Notes: generated by a model from the sequence alone, not told the origin. 64,000 nt of DNA from Rhizobium sp. L1K21 (GCF_024055895.1 NZ_JAMXLE010000001.1:1798001-1862000), one strand, 5' to 3'; positions 10,424 through 19,277 are shown, counted from the first letter of the stretch. Translations and numbers: made by a program.

Positions 10424-11194
10424 TTGAAAGCCTATTCCATCAAAAGAGGCCTGGCATTGACACTGGTTGTTTCGCTTGTGGCGGCTGAGGTCCAGCCTGC
10501 GCTCGCAGCTTTGCCGCGCCCCCTGCCCGCTGCAGCGGATCACTCTGCATTTGGCACCCTTCTCATTCCGACCCAGGCAGCGCCCGGTGCGGGCGGCAAC
10601 AATGGTGGGGGCAATACCGGCGGGGGTAACACCGGAAGCGGCGACACCGGCGGCGGCGCGGGTGTCGGCACCGGCGATACGCCTGCAGGCGGCAGCGATA
10701 CGCCGAGCGATAGCGGCTCCAGACCTGGACACGTCGATCTCAGCTGGCTGATGACCGGCAAGATTGCCAAGGACTTTGATGCCACCGTCGATGAATGTGG
10801 ACGCTACGACGAGGTCTATCGCATCGACTGTCTGCGGCGGAATATCGAATTGATCGCCAAGTCGCTGCCGCGTGGCAGCGATTATCGTGAGGCGCGCCAG
10901 ATCCTCCTCAAGGCCAGCAGTGCGCTTGATCGTATCGTCCGGCAAAATGCCGACACGCGCGCGCCCACTCTTGAGAAGAAGCCCAATGCCAACCGGCGCT
11001 TCAAGAAGGCGCAGCGCTACCGCGCCGTCAGGCGTGACAGGCTGGCAAACGCGATGTCGCAGGCCCGCGCGGTTATCGAAGAAGCGCGCACCGAACTTTT
11101 GCGCTCGGCGGAAAATTCGCAGGCGCGCCTTGCCCATTATCAGACGATTGCAACGGCGGTCGGCTCGACGAAGGTGCTGCTGCGCTCCAGCTGA
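10424..11194 (+). CDS. Secreted protein of unknown function with a glycine-rich linker
   Basis: I chose a TTG start at 10424 because GGGGGAT lies about nine bases upstream. An earlier TTG at 10388 would overlap the previous gene. From 10424 the protein has 256 residues, starts with a signal peptide (KRGLALTLVVSLVAAEVQPALA), and has a Gly/Thr/Asp/Ser low-complexity stretch at roughly 48-92. A more ordered part of about 150 residues follows, with two Cys (DECGRYDEVYRIDCLRR) that could form a disulfide, and a basic, helical, coiled-coil-like C-terminus. I do not recognise a family. Its position 16 bases after the caspase-like gene suggests the two exported proteins work together. Confidence 0.75.
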   Translation: MKAYSIKRGLALTLVVSLVAAEVQPALAALPRPLPAAADHSAFGTLLIPTQAAPGAGGNNGGGNTGGGNTGSGDTGGGAGVGTGDTPAGGSDTPSDSGSRPGHVDLSWLMTGKIAKDFDATVDECGRYDEVYRIDCLRRNIELIAKSLPRGSDYREARQILLKASSALDRIVRQNADTRAPTLEKKPNANRRFKKAQRYRAVRRDRLANAMSQARAVIEEARTELLRSAENSQARLAHYQTIATAVGSTKVLLRSS

Positions 11195-11211
11195 CCCGCA
11201 AAAGCAGCTTC

Positions 11212-12111
11212 TCACTTATGGGCGAAAATCCAGTTCAATTCCGAACGCCAGTCGGTCATGCGGATCGGCGAGCCGTGTTTGCCGGTTTCAAACAGCACGA
11301 AACGGGTCGGATAGCCTTCCGCGTGAAGCTTGTTGTAGATGCTCTCCTGATCCTGCCATTTGTAAACCGAATCCCATGAACCATGGGTGATCACCAGAGG
11401 TACTTTCTGGCTGTGGGCTGCCGTTGTCGGGAAACCTGGATCGGGCGCGCCACCCATAATCATGATCCCCTTCAAAAGGGGAGCCACCGCCGGGTCGCGG
11501 GCAATCCCTGCACAGATGATTGCGCCCATGGATGCACAGGCAATCACGATGGGTTTGCCCGGTGAGGCCGCATTCGCTGTGCGGATCAGAGCCGCTGTAT
11601 CGGCCACCCCCACCGCGTCAAAGGACTTGATGGTGGGCGCCATATAGGCCCCGTCATTTTCCACCGCCAGATTCTTGATGCGGTTGAAATTGCCGCCGAA
11701 GCGATAGTCGTTGGCCGCCAGCTTGTTGTCCACGCCGCGCCCGTGGATAAAGATGACCGTGAAATTCTGCCCGCGCACCTTGCCGGCATGGTAGACGTCG
11801 AAGGTGCGGCCCTGCAGGGTGACTGTCTCGAACTGGTCGTTGAACGAGCCCCAGCGGGAAATATACTTGCCCTTCACCTTGCTCAGCGGCACCTCGTCAC
11901 GGCCATAGATATCGCGCTGCTTGCTGTAATCCACCTTGATCCAGTCGCCATTGTCGCGCATTTCGAGTATGCCGGGATAGGCGAAGAGATCGTCCTTGAA
12001 GGATTTGAGCCTGGGTCCGGCAGCCAGCGGAAAGGCAATAAGTGTTGCAAGAGCCGTACTCAAAGCCATATTCAAGGCCTTGAAAGCGAAATTCTTTGTG
12101 GACACCTGCAT
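11212..12111 (-). CDS. Exported alpha/beta hydrolase
   Basis: From the ATG at 12111 (GGAAGAG just upstream) the protein has 299 residues and a signal-peptide-like N-terminus (about 1-30). An upstream ATG at 12147 lacks a ribosome site. The fold is alpha/beta hydrolase: oxyanion strand VIFIHGRGVDN, nucleophile elbow ACASMGA with a Ser, an acidic residue near ITHGSWDSVYKW, and a C-terminal His in GKHGSPIR. The protein is therefore probably a periplasmic esterase or lipase-like enzyme of unknown substrate. It converges on the caspase operon with 17 bases between the stops. Confidence 0.8.
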   Translation of the reverse strand: MQVSTKNFAFKALNMALSTALATLIAFPLAAGPRLKSFKDDLFAYPGILEMRDNGDWIKVDYSKQRDIYGRDEVPLSKVKGKYISRWGSFNDQFETVTLQGRTFDVYHAGKVRGQNFTVIFIHGRGVDNKLAANDYRFGGNFNRIKNLAVENDGAYMAPTIKSFDAVGVADTAALIRTANAASPGKPIVIACASMGAIICAGIARDPAVAPLLKGIMIMGGAPDPGFPTTAAHSQKVPLVITHGSWDSVYKWQDQESIYNKLHAEGYPTRFVLFETGKHGSPIRMTDWRSELNWIFAHK

Positions 12112-12282
12112 TACTCTTCCGTTCCCGTCCCGCAGCCGTCTTGCCATTGCGGTTGCGCCAAGCGATTCTCAAATCAGCTCCAAAATGGCCTTTGTTGGGT
12201 GATTCTGGCAAAATCCCTGCGATTCGCGAAATCACGTTACGAGGAAATCAGGCCCGCCTGAACAGGAAATTGTACAAAAGAC

Positions 12283-14364
12283 ATGGATAATTCCGACGAC
12301 CTTTTTGCCGGACTTGCGGCGTCCGCAGCAAAACTGGAAGAGAAAAACGAACCGGAGAAGGCCCCCGCGCCCAAGAGCGTGGCGCCTGCGCCGACCGCCA
12401 GCACGACACCTGCGCCACCACGCGCCTCCAGCGGCGACGATTATGGCGCGTCCTCCATCCGCGTGCTTGAGGGGCTTGAGCCCGTGCGCATGCGTCCGGG
12501 CATGTATATCGGCGGCACGGATGAAAAAGCGCTGCATCACCTGTTTGCCGAAGTCATCGACAACTCGATGGATGAAGCCGTTGCCGGTCACGCCAATTTC
12601 ATCGAAGTGCATCTGGACGCCGAAGGCTTCCTGACGGTCACCGACAATGGCCGTGGTATTCCCGTCGAAGAACATCCGCAGGTTCCCGGCAAGTCGACGC
12701 TTGAAGTGATCATGACCAAGCTGCATGCCGGCGGCAAGTTCGACGGCAAGGCCTATGAGACCTCAGGCGGTCTGCACGGCGTGGGCGTATCGGTCGTCAA
12801 TGCGCTTTCCGATCTTCTGGAAGTCGAAGTCGCCCGCAACAAGAAGCTTTACCGACAGACGTTCTCGCGCGGCCTGCCGCAGGGTCCGCTGCAGGAGGTG
12901 GGGGCTGCCCCCAACCGGCGCGGCACGCGTATCCGTTTCCATCCGGATGCGGAGATTTTCGGGCGCGCGGCGAAATTCCTGCCCGAGCGCATTTTCCGCA
13001 TGGCGCGTTCCAAGGCCTATCTCTTCGGCGGTGTCGAGATCCGCTGGAGTTGCGATCCCTCGATCATTCCAGAGGGCAGCGACATTACCGAAAAGGCGGT
13101 CTTCCACTTCCCCGGCGGTCTGAAAGATTATCTGCAGGCCTCACTTGGCAAGGAATTCACGGTCACCCGCGAAATCTTTGCCGGACGCACGGAAAAGACC
13201 GGTGGCCACGGTGCGCTGGAATGGGCCGTCACCTGGTATGGCGGCGATGCGACCATCAGCTCCTACTGTAACACGATCCCGACGCCCGAGGGCGGCACGC
13301 ATGAGGCCGGCTTCCGGCTGGCGCTCACCAAGGGTCTGAAGAACTACGCCGAACTCAAGCAGAACAAGCGCGCGGCCAATATCACCTCCGAAGATGTGAT
13401 GATTTCGGCTGCCGGCATGCTGTCCGTCTTCATCCGCGAGCCGGAATTCGTCGGTCAAACGAAGGACAAGCTGGCGACGGTCGAAGCACAGCGTATTGTT
13501 GAAAACGCGCTGCGGGACCCCTTCGACCATTTCCTGGCCGGCAATCCCAATGAGGCCGACAAGCTGCTGGAATGGGTGATCGAACGTTCCGAAGAGCGCA
13601 TGCGCCGCCGCAAGGAAAAGGAAGTCAACCGCAAGTCTGCCGTGCGCAAGCTGCGTCTGCCCGGCAAGCTCGCAGACTGCTCGCAGAACACGGCACAGGG
13701 CGCTGAACTCTTCATCGTTGAGGGTGATTCGGCTGGCGGCTCGGCCAAACAGGCGCGCAACCGCATGAACCAGGCGATCCTGCCCTTGCGCGGCAAGATC
13801 CTCAACGTGGCGAGTGCCGGACGCGACAAACTTTCGGCCAACCAGCAGATTGCCGATCTCATTCAGGCGCTCGGCTGCGGCACGCGCACAAAATATCGCG
13901 ACGAGGATCTGCGCTACGAACGCATCATCATCATGACCGATGCGGATGTGGACGGCGCCCATATCGCAACCCTTTTGATCACCTTTTTCTATCAGGAAAT
14001 GCCGGACCTCATCCGTGGCGGGCATCTTTTCCTCGCCGTTCCGCCGCTTTATCGTCTGAGCCAGGGCGGCAAGACCCTTTATGCCCGCGACGATGCGCAC
14101 CGTGCCGAGCTGATCGAGAAGGAACTCACCGGCCGCGGCAAGATTGAGATCGGGCGCTTCAAAGGCTTGGGTGAAATGACCGCGCCGCAGCTTAAAGAAA
14201 CCACCATGGACCCGAAGACCCGCTCGCTTCTGCGCGTGGAAATCGACCATGAGGATGTCGAGGGTACACGCGGCAGTGTGGACGCGCTCATGGGCAACAA
14301 GCCGGAAGCGCGCTTCCATTTCATTCAGGACCGCGCCGCCTTTGCTGAAAATCTGGATATCTGA
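12283..14364 (+). CDS. parE: DNA topoisomerase IV subunit B
   Basis: This 693-residue ATPase subunit of topoisomerase IV, with ParC, decatenates daughter chromosomes. A poorly conserved, Ala/Pro-rich N-terminal extension (about 1-50) precedes the GHKL ATPase domain (EVIDNSMDEAV, DNGRGIPV, TSGGLHGVGVSVVNALS). A transducer domain follows, then the TOPRIM region with EGDSAGGSAKQARNR and the metal-binding DADVDGAHI. The insert-free length and the ending LMGNKPEARFHFI fit ParE better than GyrB. The gene is transcribed alone. Confidence 0.95.
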   Translation: MDNSDDLFAGLAASAAKLEEKNEPEKAPAPKSVAPAPTASTTPAPPRASSGDDYGASSIRVLEGLEPVRMRPGMYIGGTDEKALHHLFAEVIDNSMDEAVAGHANFIEVHLDAEGFLTVTDNGRGIPVEEHPQVPGKSTLEVIMTKLHAGGKFDGKAYETSGGLHGVGVSVVNALSDLLEVEVARNKKLYRQTFSRGLPQGPLQEVGAAPNRRGTRIRFHPDAEIFGRAAKFLPERIFRMARSKAYLFGGVEIRWSCDPSIIPEGSDITEKAVFHFPGGLKDYLQASLGKEFTVTREIFAGRTEKTGGHGALEWAVTWYGGDATISSYCNTIPTPEGGTHEAGFRLALTKGLKNYAELKQNKRAANITSEDVMISAAGMLSVFIREPEFVGQTKDKLATVEAQRIVENALRDPFDHFLAGNPNEADKLLEWVIERSEERMRRRKEKEVNRKSAVRKLRLPGKLADCSQNTAQGAELFIVEGDSAGGSAKQARNRMNQAILPLRGKILNVASAGRDKLSANQQIADLIQALGCGTRTKYRDEDLRYERIIIMTDADVDGAHIATLLITFFYQEMPDLIRGGHLFLAVPPLYRLSQGGKTLYARDDAHRAELIEKELTGRGKIEIGRFKGLGEMTAPQLKETTMDPKTRSLLRVEIDHEDVEGTRGSVDALMGNKPEARFHFIQDRAAFAENLDI

Positions 14365-14441
14365 TGCGTATATCGAAAGCCTTGCCTTAGTTCTGTAATA
14401 TTGGCATCAGATAACCCATTCAGATCAAGGCGAGGCAAAAC

Positions 14442-14879
14442 ATGCAGGTACAGGCAGCACTCATAGTCATGAGCATCATGGGATGCGACGATTCCGGCTC
14501 GCAATGCGTGATGCTGGCTGAAAGCCAGCCGAAATGGGACACGGTCGCCGAATGCGATGCTGCCTCCGAAGGCGAGCTGCAGACCTATTCCAACGTCAAC
14601 TATCCGGTGATCGTTGCCGTTTGCCAGACACAGACGACTGTTGCGTCTGCACAACCGAACGCGCCGGAAGCGCAGCCTTCCGCTGCCGCAGAACTGACCG
14701 AAGCCGGACCGCCGGAACCCGATGCCAAAGAGCAGAGCCCGCGCACGCTGGTCGAGCTGATGTCAAACCTCGCCGACAAGGCAGCCCCGCTCACCAACAG
14801 TGTCAAATCAGTGCTGATCGACAAGCCCGTCCATGTGGTGAAGGACAGCTACTCCTGGGTGGTGAGAAAGCTGCACTGA
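14442..14879 (+). CDS. Small conserved hypothetical protein
   Basis: This protein of 145 residues has an ATG at 14442 preceded by AAGGCGAGG. The N-terminal half contains spaced Cys residues (IMGCDDSGSQCVM, AECDAASEG, VAVCQTQT) and could be exported, although the leader is short. The middle is Ala/Pro/Glu-rich. The C-terminus (SYSWVVRKLH) is basic. I do not recognise a family. It follows parE by 77 bases and converges with the carbonic anhydrase genes. Confidence 0.65.
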   Translation: MQVQAALIVMSIMGCDDSGSQCVMLAESQPKWDTVAECDAASEGELQTYSNVNYPVIVAVCQTQTTVASAQPNAPEAQPSAAAELTEAGPPEPDAKEQSPRTLVELMSNLADKAAPLTNSVKSVLIDKPVHVVKDSYSWVVRKLH

Positions 14880-14892
14880 ACCGGGTCAGAGG

Positions 14893-15654
14893 CTAGCTCG
14901 ACTCCAGAATCAATCGTCTGTTTGTCGGAACGACCGGTCGTGCATTGCCCTTGTAGAGTGCTGTAAACCGTTTAACGGCGCGGGGGTCAGCAATCAGCGG
15001 TGTTTTGAGCACGAACCAGGTGACGATTTCGCTGCAAGGCGGCGTCGTCAACGATCCCTCATACGTGTAGTATTCCAGACTCGGCGGCAGCAGTTTGGAA
15101 ACATCGGCCTTTTCGAGTTTGCCTTTCTGCCCGTTTTTGCGGGGAAAAATGGCGCTGAGCTGCGAGAGCGGAATGTTCGGCTCGCCACCCTCCGTGCTCA
15201 CCAAAACTCCAAGGACCGCCAGATCGCCGGTTTCGGCATGTTTGTGCACGAAATGGATTTCCATGGGAAAGGCGCGCCCGTCAATCTGGTGTTCGCTTGG
15301 CGCATGAAAATGGAACTGGACCAGGCTGTAGTCTCGACCGTTGTGGGTCAACGTGCTGGCGGGCGGCAAATCAAGCTGGATCGTATGGCCGTTATTGACG
15401 ATTTCGGCAGCGGTGACTTTCCAGTCGAGTTTCAGCGGCTCGATTTGAGCGCGAATTGCGCCGGTAATATTGATCGGCGATTGCTGCGCACCCAGCGAAC
15501 AGGTTCTGAAGGTGGAATTCAGATCGCCCCATTTTTCCGGTCCCCGGTCACCGGCGTAGTTCCAGGGTATGTTGCCGGAGGCACGTGCAAGGCTGCTGCA
15601 TGCGGCGCATCCGCCCGTCAATGCCAAACCTTTTAGAAATGTCCGCCGATGCAA
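14893..15654 (-). CDS. Tat-exported alpha-carbonic anhydrase, second copy
   Basis: This 253-residue alpha-class carbonic anhydrase hydrates CO2 in the periplasm using zinc. The N-terminus carries a twin-arginine export motif (RRTFLKG) and a hydrophobic stretch. The zinc ligands are seen in FHFHAPSEH and EIHFVHKH, with substrate-site blocks SPINI near residue 60 and LTTPPCSEIVTW near the end. The start codon is a TTG at 15654 with GGGGAGA six bases upstream; no in-frame ATG fits. It lies 14 bases downstream of a paralogue, so the two form a tandem pair. Confidence 0.92.
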   Translation of the reverse strand: MHRRTFLKGLALTGGCAACSSLARASGNIPWNYAGDRGPEKWGDLNSTFRTCSLGAQQSPINITGAIRAQIEPLKLDWKVTAAEIVNNGHTIQLDLPPASTLTHNGRDYSLVQFHFHAPSEHQIDGRAFPMEIHFVHKHAETGDLAVLGVLVSTEGGEPNIPLSQLSAIFPRKNGQKGKLEKADVSKLLPPSLEYYTYEGSLTTPPCSEIVTWFVLKTPLIADPRAVKRFTALYKGNARPVVPTNRRLILESS

Positions 15655-15668
15655 GACTGTCTCCCCGC

Positions 15669-16427
15669 TCAGATCGATGAGAGAATGAAGCGCCGGTTCG
15701 CCCCGACCACCGGCCTCGAATTGCCGTTATAGATGCCGACGAAGCGCATGATGTCACCGCCATCCACCCGCACCGGCTGGCGGGCGACCAGCCATGTCAC
15801 GATCTCGCTGCAGGGCGGTGTTGTCAGCGATCCTTCATAGCGCCAATATTCCAGTGAAACCGGCAGAAGCTCGCGTGGGCTCACGCGGCCCACTTGAACC
15901 TCCTCACCCTCGCGCATGGGGAACTGCGCCGCCAGCGACCCAAAGGCCACATTGGGCATGCCGGCCTGCATGAACACGGCCAGAACCGCGAGGTTGTCGC
16001 TATCCTTTTCCCGATGCACGAAATGCACTTCCATGGGATAGGATTTGCCATCGACCGTGTGTTCGCTCGGCGCATGGAAATGAAACTGCAGCAATTCATA
16101 GAATTTTCCGCTGCGGATCAGCATATTGCCCGGCGGCACATTGACCTGGATTGTATGGCCGTTGTTGACCATTTTGACGCTCGACCGCTGCCACAGGATG
16201 TTCAACGGCTCGACATCAGCCTTGATCGTGCCCTTTATATCGATGGGCGATTGTCGGGAGCCGGCGGAGCACGCGCTGAATTCAGGGCTTAGCTTGCCCC
16301 AGTGTTCAGGCCCTTTGCGCCCCTTGTAGCTCCAATCATCGTGACCGCTGCCGGCGATGCCAAGGCTGGCGCAGGCCTGGCAGGAGCCCAGAACCATCAT
16401 ACCTTTGAGAAAGGAGCGCCGTTTCAT
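15669..16427 (-). CDS. Tat-exported alpha-carbonic anhydrase, first copy
   Basis: This 252-residue alpha-carbonic anhydrase parallels the next gene. It has a RRSFLKG twin-arginine motif, SPIDI, zinc ligands in FHFHAPSEH and EVHFVHRE, and LTTPPCSEIVTW. The open frame extends well upstream, but those 82 residues overlap the DUF2336 gene and look like translated shadow. The ATG at 16427 is the sensible start. It lies 10 bases after the DUF2336 gene, suggesting a three-gene transcript. The two enzymes are clearly diverged, so the duplication is not recent. Confidence 0.93.
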   Translation of the reverse strand: MKRRSFLKGMMVLGSCQACASLGIAGSGHDDWSYKGRKGPEHWGKLSPEFSACSAGSRQSPIDIKGTIKADVEPLNILWQRSSVKMVNNGHTIQVNVPPGNMLIRSGKFYELLQFHFHAPSEHTVDGKSYPMEVHFVHREKDSDNLAVLAVFMQAGMPNVAFGSLAAQFPMREGEEVQVGRVSPRELLPVSLEYWRYEGSLTTPPCSEIVTWLVARQPVRVDGGDIMRFVGIYNGNSRPVVGANRRFILSSI

Positions 16428-16437
16428 CGCCGCATCC

Positions 16438-17571
16438 TCAGGCTGCCTGGTCGGTGACGCGGGCCGCATACTGGCGGGCCGACAGGCGCATTTGTTCGAT
16501 CCCGATCTTTTCAGCAAGGTCGAGCAGGCTCTGGGCGGAATCGGACAGATCGTTTTTCGTGCGCGCCCAGTCCACCAGCGCGCTGGCGACATTGATATCG
16601 GTTGCAGGGCCTGCACCCTGCTTGCGCCACAGCATGATGCATTCCACGTAAAGCGGAGAGATGTCGCGGGCAAAGCCGGCGCTTTCGATCAGCGCGCGCA
16701 CCGCATGCTCCCGGCCTTCGGCCAAAATGGCGCGCACCCGGCGCGAGGTCAGACCGGATAGATTGGCGAGCGCTTCGGCGAAGAATTCGGCATAGCCGAC
16801 GCAGAGGGTGCGCATCAGGAAGGCCGGTGTGAGGCTTCCCTTTTCGCGCAGATGTTCTGCAAATTCGGCAAGGTCGCGTTGTTCGGGCGCGCCGGCGACA
16901 ATGGCCATGGCGTTTTCGCGTGCTTCGCGCACCACCTCGCCTGCACGCTTGTTGCCAACTGCAAAACAGATAAGGCCGGACGAAGCCAGTGCCTGACTGA
17001 CCTTTTCGACCAGCATATGGCGTGCCGCAGCCGGCAGATCGGCGCGTTCCAGAAGCAGGTTGCGAATTTCAGCGTCATCGCCGGCACGCGCTGCAATGCG
17101 CGAAAGTGCTGCTGCATTCAGCTGCGCACCGGGGTTCTGCAAAAGCTGCAGCATTTCCGGCGCACGTCCGATTTCACAAATGGCGGCAGAGACCGGTCGC
17201 GCAACCCGGCTGCGCGAGGCGATCATGACACGCTGGGCCGAGCTGCCCTTGGCGGCCAGATCGACCAGATCGTCATCGGTCAGAACCGGCGATTGCGTGA
17301 TGATGGTGCAGGCGATTTCCAACTGATCATCGCACAGCGTCAAGATGACGCCGCGTGGCGCTTTGGGTGAGCTTGCAACCGCCTTGGCCAAAGAGAGACG
17401 AACAGCACTGTTTGAATCATCAAGGACACAGGCAAGCGCCATTTCGGCAACGCGGCGCTCACGCTCATCGAAACGGTCTTCCACATAAGCCCGGCCCAGC
17501 GCATTCGCAGCCCTGATCCGATCCGCAGCCTTTGCAGTCTCTACCCAACACAGGAAATCGTCTACAATCAC
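16438..17571 (-). CDS. DUF2336 domain protein
   Basis: This 377-residue, largely alpha-helical protein starts at a GTG at 17571. It matches the alphaproteobacterial DUF2336 family in layout: helical repeats reminiscent of HEAT units (VRLSLAKAVASSPKAPRG, DDQLEIACTIITQSPVLTDDDLVDLAA) and a Leu/Ala-rich middle. The biochemical role of the family is not established, and no catalytic motif is seen. It is the first gene in front of two carbonic anhydrase genes, with 10 bases between. Confidence 0.8.
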   Translation of the reverse strand: MIVDDFLCWVETAKAADRIRAANALGRAYVEDRFDERERRVAEMALACVLDDSNSAVRLSLAKAVASSPKAPRGVILTLCDDQLEIACTIITQSPVLTDDDLVDLAAKGSSAQRVMIASRSRVARPVSAAICEIGRAPEMLQLLQNPGAQLNAAALSRIAARAGDDAEIRNLLLERADLPAAARHMLVEKVSQALASSGLICFAVGNKRAGEVVREARENAMAIVAGAPEQRDLAEFAEHLREKGSLTPAFLMRTLCVGYAEFFAEALANLSGLTSRRVRAILAEGREHAVRALIESAGFARDISPLYVECIMLWRKQGAGPATDINVASALVDWARTKNDLSDSAQSLLDLAEKIGIEQMRLSARQYAARVTDQAA

Positions 17572-17757
17572 AAGATACGCCCTCTACACGCGAGTTTCCT
17601 CGCCAACCCTAAGAAGAATAGCGCGCAAAAGTTTATGATTGGTTCACCATGAATTTTAACAGGTTTTGAGGTGTTCAATTGCCGGTCAGACCCATTTGGA
17701 ATAGTGTTTCCGAGGGTGTTCGTATTGAGTTAAGTCTTTGAAAATTGAGGTTGGCTG

Positions 17758-18327
17758 GTGATTTTTCTACGAGGGGCAGTCAATACGGGACAGCAGACTG
17801 ACGTCAGGCAGCCTTTGTTAAATGCAGAGGGCTTTCCGGTCGATGCGGGGAACGGGCTCTGGCTTGAATGCCCCCTTCCCGGCACCGGCGACGAACAGAC
17901 CGCATTCATTGAAAAAGCCGCAACCAGTGGCATCGCAGGCCTTTACGTCCGCTGCATTGAGAGCCGTGCGAATATGGAAATGTGTTCGGCGCTGATGGCT
18001 GTCGGAGAAGCCGAAGCCAACAGGGACGAGGGAACATTGGGCCTGATTGCGAGCCTCGAAACGCCTCTTTCCATCCTCAATGCCGCAGACATCGCTAAAG
18101 GACATCCGCGCCTGCGCGCCCTCGTCTTTGATGGAAAGCGGCTTGGCGCGGCTTTGCACCTGAACCCGGCAGCCCACCCTGTAATGCAGGCACAGAACAC
18201 ATTGCTTTTGGCTGCAAGCGCCGCGAGTGTGCCTGCCCTCTTAGATTCAGATCAGCAGACCACAGAAAATATGGATAGTTTCTTTCAAGAGATCGCCAGC
18301 CGAGGTTTTGACGGCGCGGTAATTTAA
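17758..18327 (+). CDS. Short CitE/HpcH-like protein, probably catalytically impaired
   Basis: The GTG-started frame gives 189 residues. The centre (GLIASLETPLSILNAADIAKGHPRLRALVFDGKRLGAAL) follows the CitE/HpcH aldolase-lyase pattern, in which an active-site Glu in an ETP motif is followed by a Gly-x-x-Asp metal-binding block. Here the Glu is kept, but the second block reads DGKRLGAAL and lacks the usual acidic ligand. The protein is also about 80-100 residues shorter than CitE. It may be a degenerate lyase or a repurposed domain. The 264-bp repeat element begins 87 bases after its stop. Confidence 0.6.
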   Translation: MIFLRGAVNTGQQTDVRQPLLNAEGFPVDAGNGLWLECPLPGTGDEQTAFIEKAATSGIAGLYVRCIESRANMEMCSALMAVGEAEANRDEGTLGLIASLETPLSILNAADIAKGHPRLRALVFDGKRLGAALHLNPAAHPVMQAQNTLLLAASAASVPALLDSDQQTTENMDSFFQEIASRGFDGAVI

Positions 18328-18414
18328 AGCTCTGATATAGACCCTCGCTAATTCAGCTTTTCCAATATGCATGTAAGACGAACAAACGCGGTTCTCGGAA
18401 AGCCGCGCCTCCTA

Positions 18415-18678
18415 GGGTCAGGACCTATTAATTTGTGGTGTTGCGTTGGATAAAATGCGTTCAGATGGCGGGAAATGGTGCAAGAGAAGGCTTATTGCCT
18501 TGTCGCAGCAGCATTTCCAACAGATGGATGCATTTTATCCAACCCGAAGGGCGAGGCAGCTTTCCCGATTGGCTGCGTCGAAGACGCTTGAAAATACGAC
18601 ATATTTCCTGCGCGACTTCTCCTTGCCACTCGAAAAATCTGCTCTCGCGCAACGCCATAAATTAATAGGTCCTGACCC
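18415..18678. mobile_element. 264-bp non-autonomous element (MITE-like) with TA target duplication
   Basis: The ends are perfect 20-base inverted repeats (gggtcaggacctattaattt at 18415-18434, its reverse complement at 18659-18678). The pairing continues imperfectly through a shared tgg and gttgcg to about base 31. TA lies immediately outside both ends (18413-18414 and 18679-18680), as expected for an insertion into TA. An internal inverted repeat (ttggataaaatgc / gcattttatccaa) is also present. The short frames inside show no transposase similarity. The right end overlaps the last base of the neighbouring stop codon. Confidence 0.8.
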
Positions 18679-19277
18679 TAAGTAGCAAAAGGGTCCTTGG
18701 CCTTTTTCGGTGTTGCATCGTCGAACGGATCTCTTTGCTCTGGTTGGCTGGCGAGATATTCGTTCACAGTCTTCTGGCAATTCATGAGTTCGACAATGGC
18801 GCGGGAGGATCCACGCAGGCTCAAATGTGCAATCTGTTTGTTTTGGTAGAAAAGCCGCACACCCAGTTTTCGAGCAAACTCCTCGAAAAACGCTATCTTG
18901 TCTAAGCCGATGGACAGTGCAACCGTACCATCCTCTCCTCCGAACATCACAGCGGTAGCGGTTGCAGTCCAGGGAGAGTTACGATCAAACTGAATGGAAA
19001 GTTCATAGTCTTTGCCAACATCAAGCGACTTCCAATCCACACTGGCAATTGCCATATAAGCAGGGTTTACAGCTCCGTCCTGGCTAAACCCAAGACGAAG
19101 GACGTAGCCGCCTTCGAAGCTCGTTACGATGAAGCATTTGTTTCCTACTGTCTTGTCGAGAGCGACGGTCCAACTACCAACTTCGGTCCATAATATTGTG
19201 TCGCTATTATCGCCAGCAGCATGCGCAGATGTATCGCACAACAAAGCCAAGAAAAAAGCAAATATAGCAGTGCGCAT
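18678..19277 (-). CDS. Exported protein of unknown function
   Basis: This 199-residue protein starts at the ATG at 19277 behind GAGGGGGG. It has a signal peptide (MRTAIFAFFLALLCDTSAHA-A). The mature part is beta-rich (TILWTEVGSWTVALD, CFIVTSFEGGYVLRLGF), with a motif order faintly like invasion-associated IalB-type domains, but I do not claim that family. One Cys pair (Cys in NKCFIV and in ELMNCQK) could form a disulfide. The stop codon TAG straddles the border of the 264-bp element: TA is the duplicated target and G the first base of the repeat end. The pre-insertion sequence would also have read TAG, so the protein end was preserved. Confidence 0.75.
   Translation of the reverse strand: MRTAIFAFFLALLCDTSAHAAGDNSDTILWTEVGSWTVALDKTVGNKCFIVTSFEGGYVLRLGFSQDGAVNPAYMAIASVDWKSLDVGKDYELSIQFDRNSPWTATATAVMFGGEDGTVALSIGLDKIAFFEEFARKLGVRLFYQNKQIAHLSLRGSSRAIVELMNCQKTVNEYLASQPEQRDPFDDATPKKAKDPFAT

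Noticed and set aside
13141-14319. A 392-codon frame on the minus strand
   Set aside because: Antisense to parE, with composition typical of a shadow frame.
18435-18665. Short frames inside the 264-bp element as a possible transposase
   Set aside because: They are under 82 codons, occur on both strands, and show no DDE or other transposase pattern.
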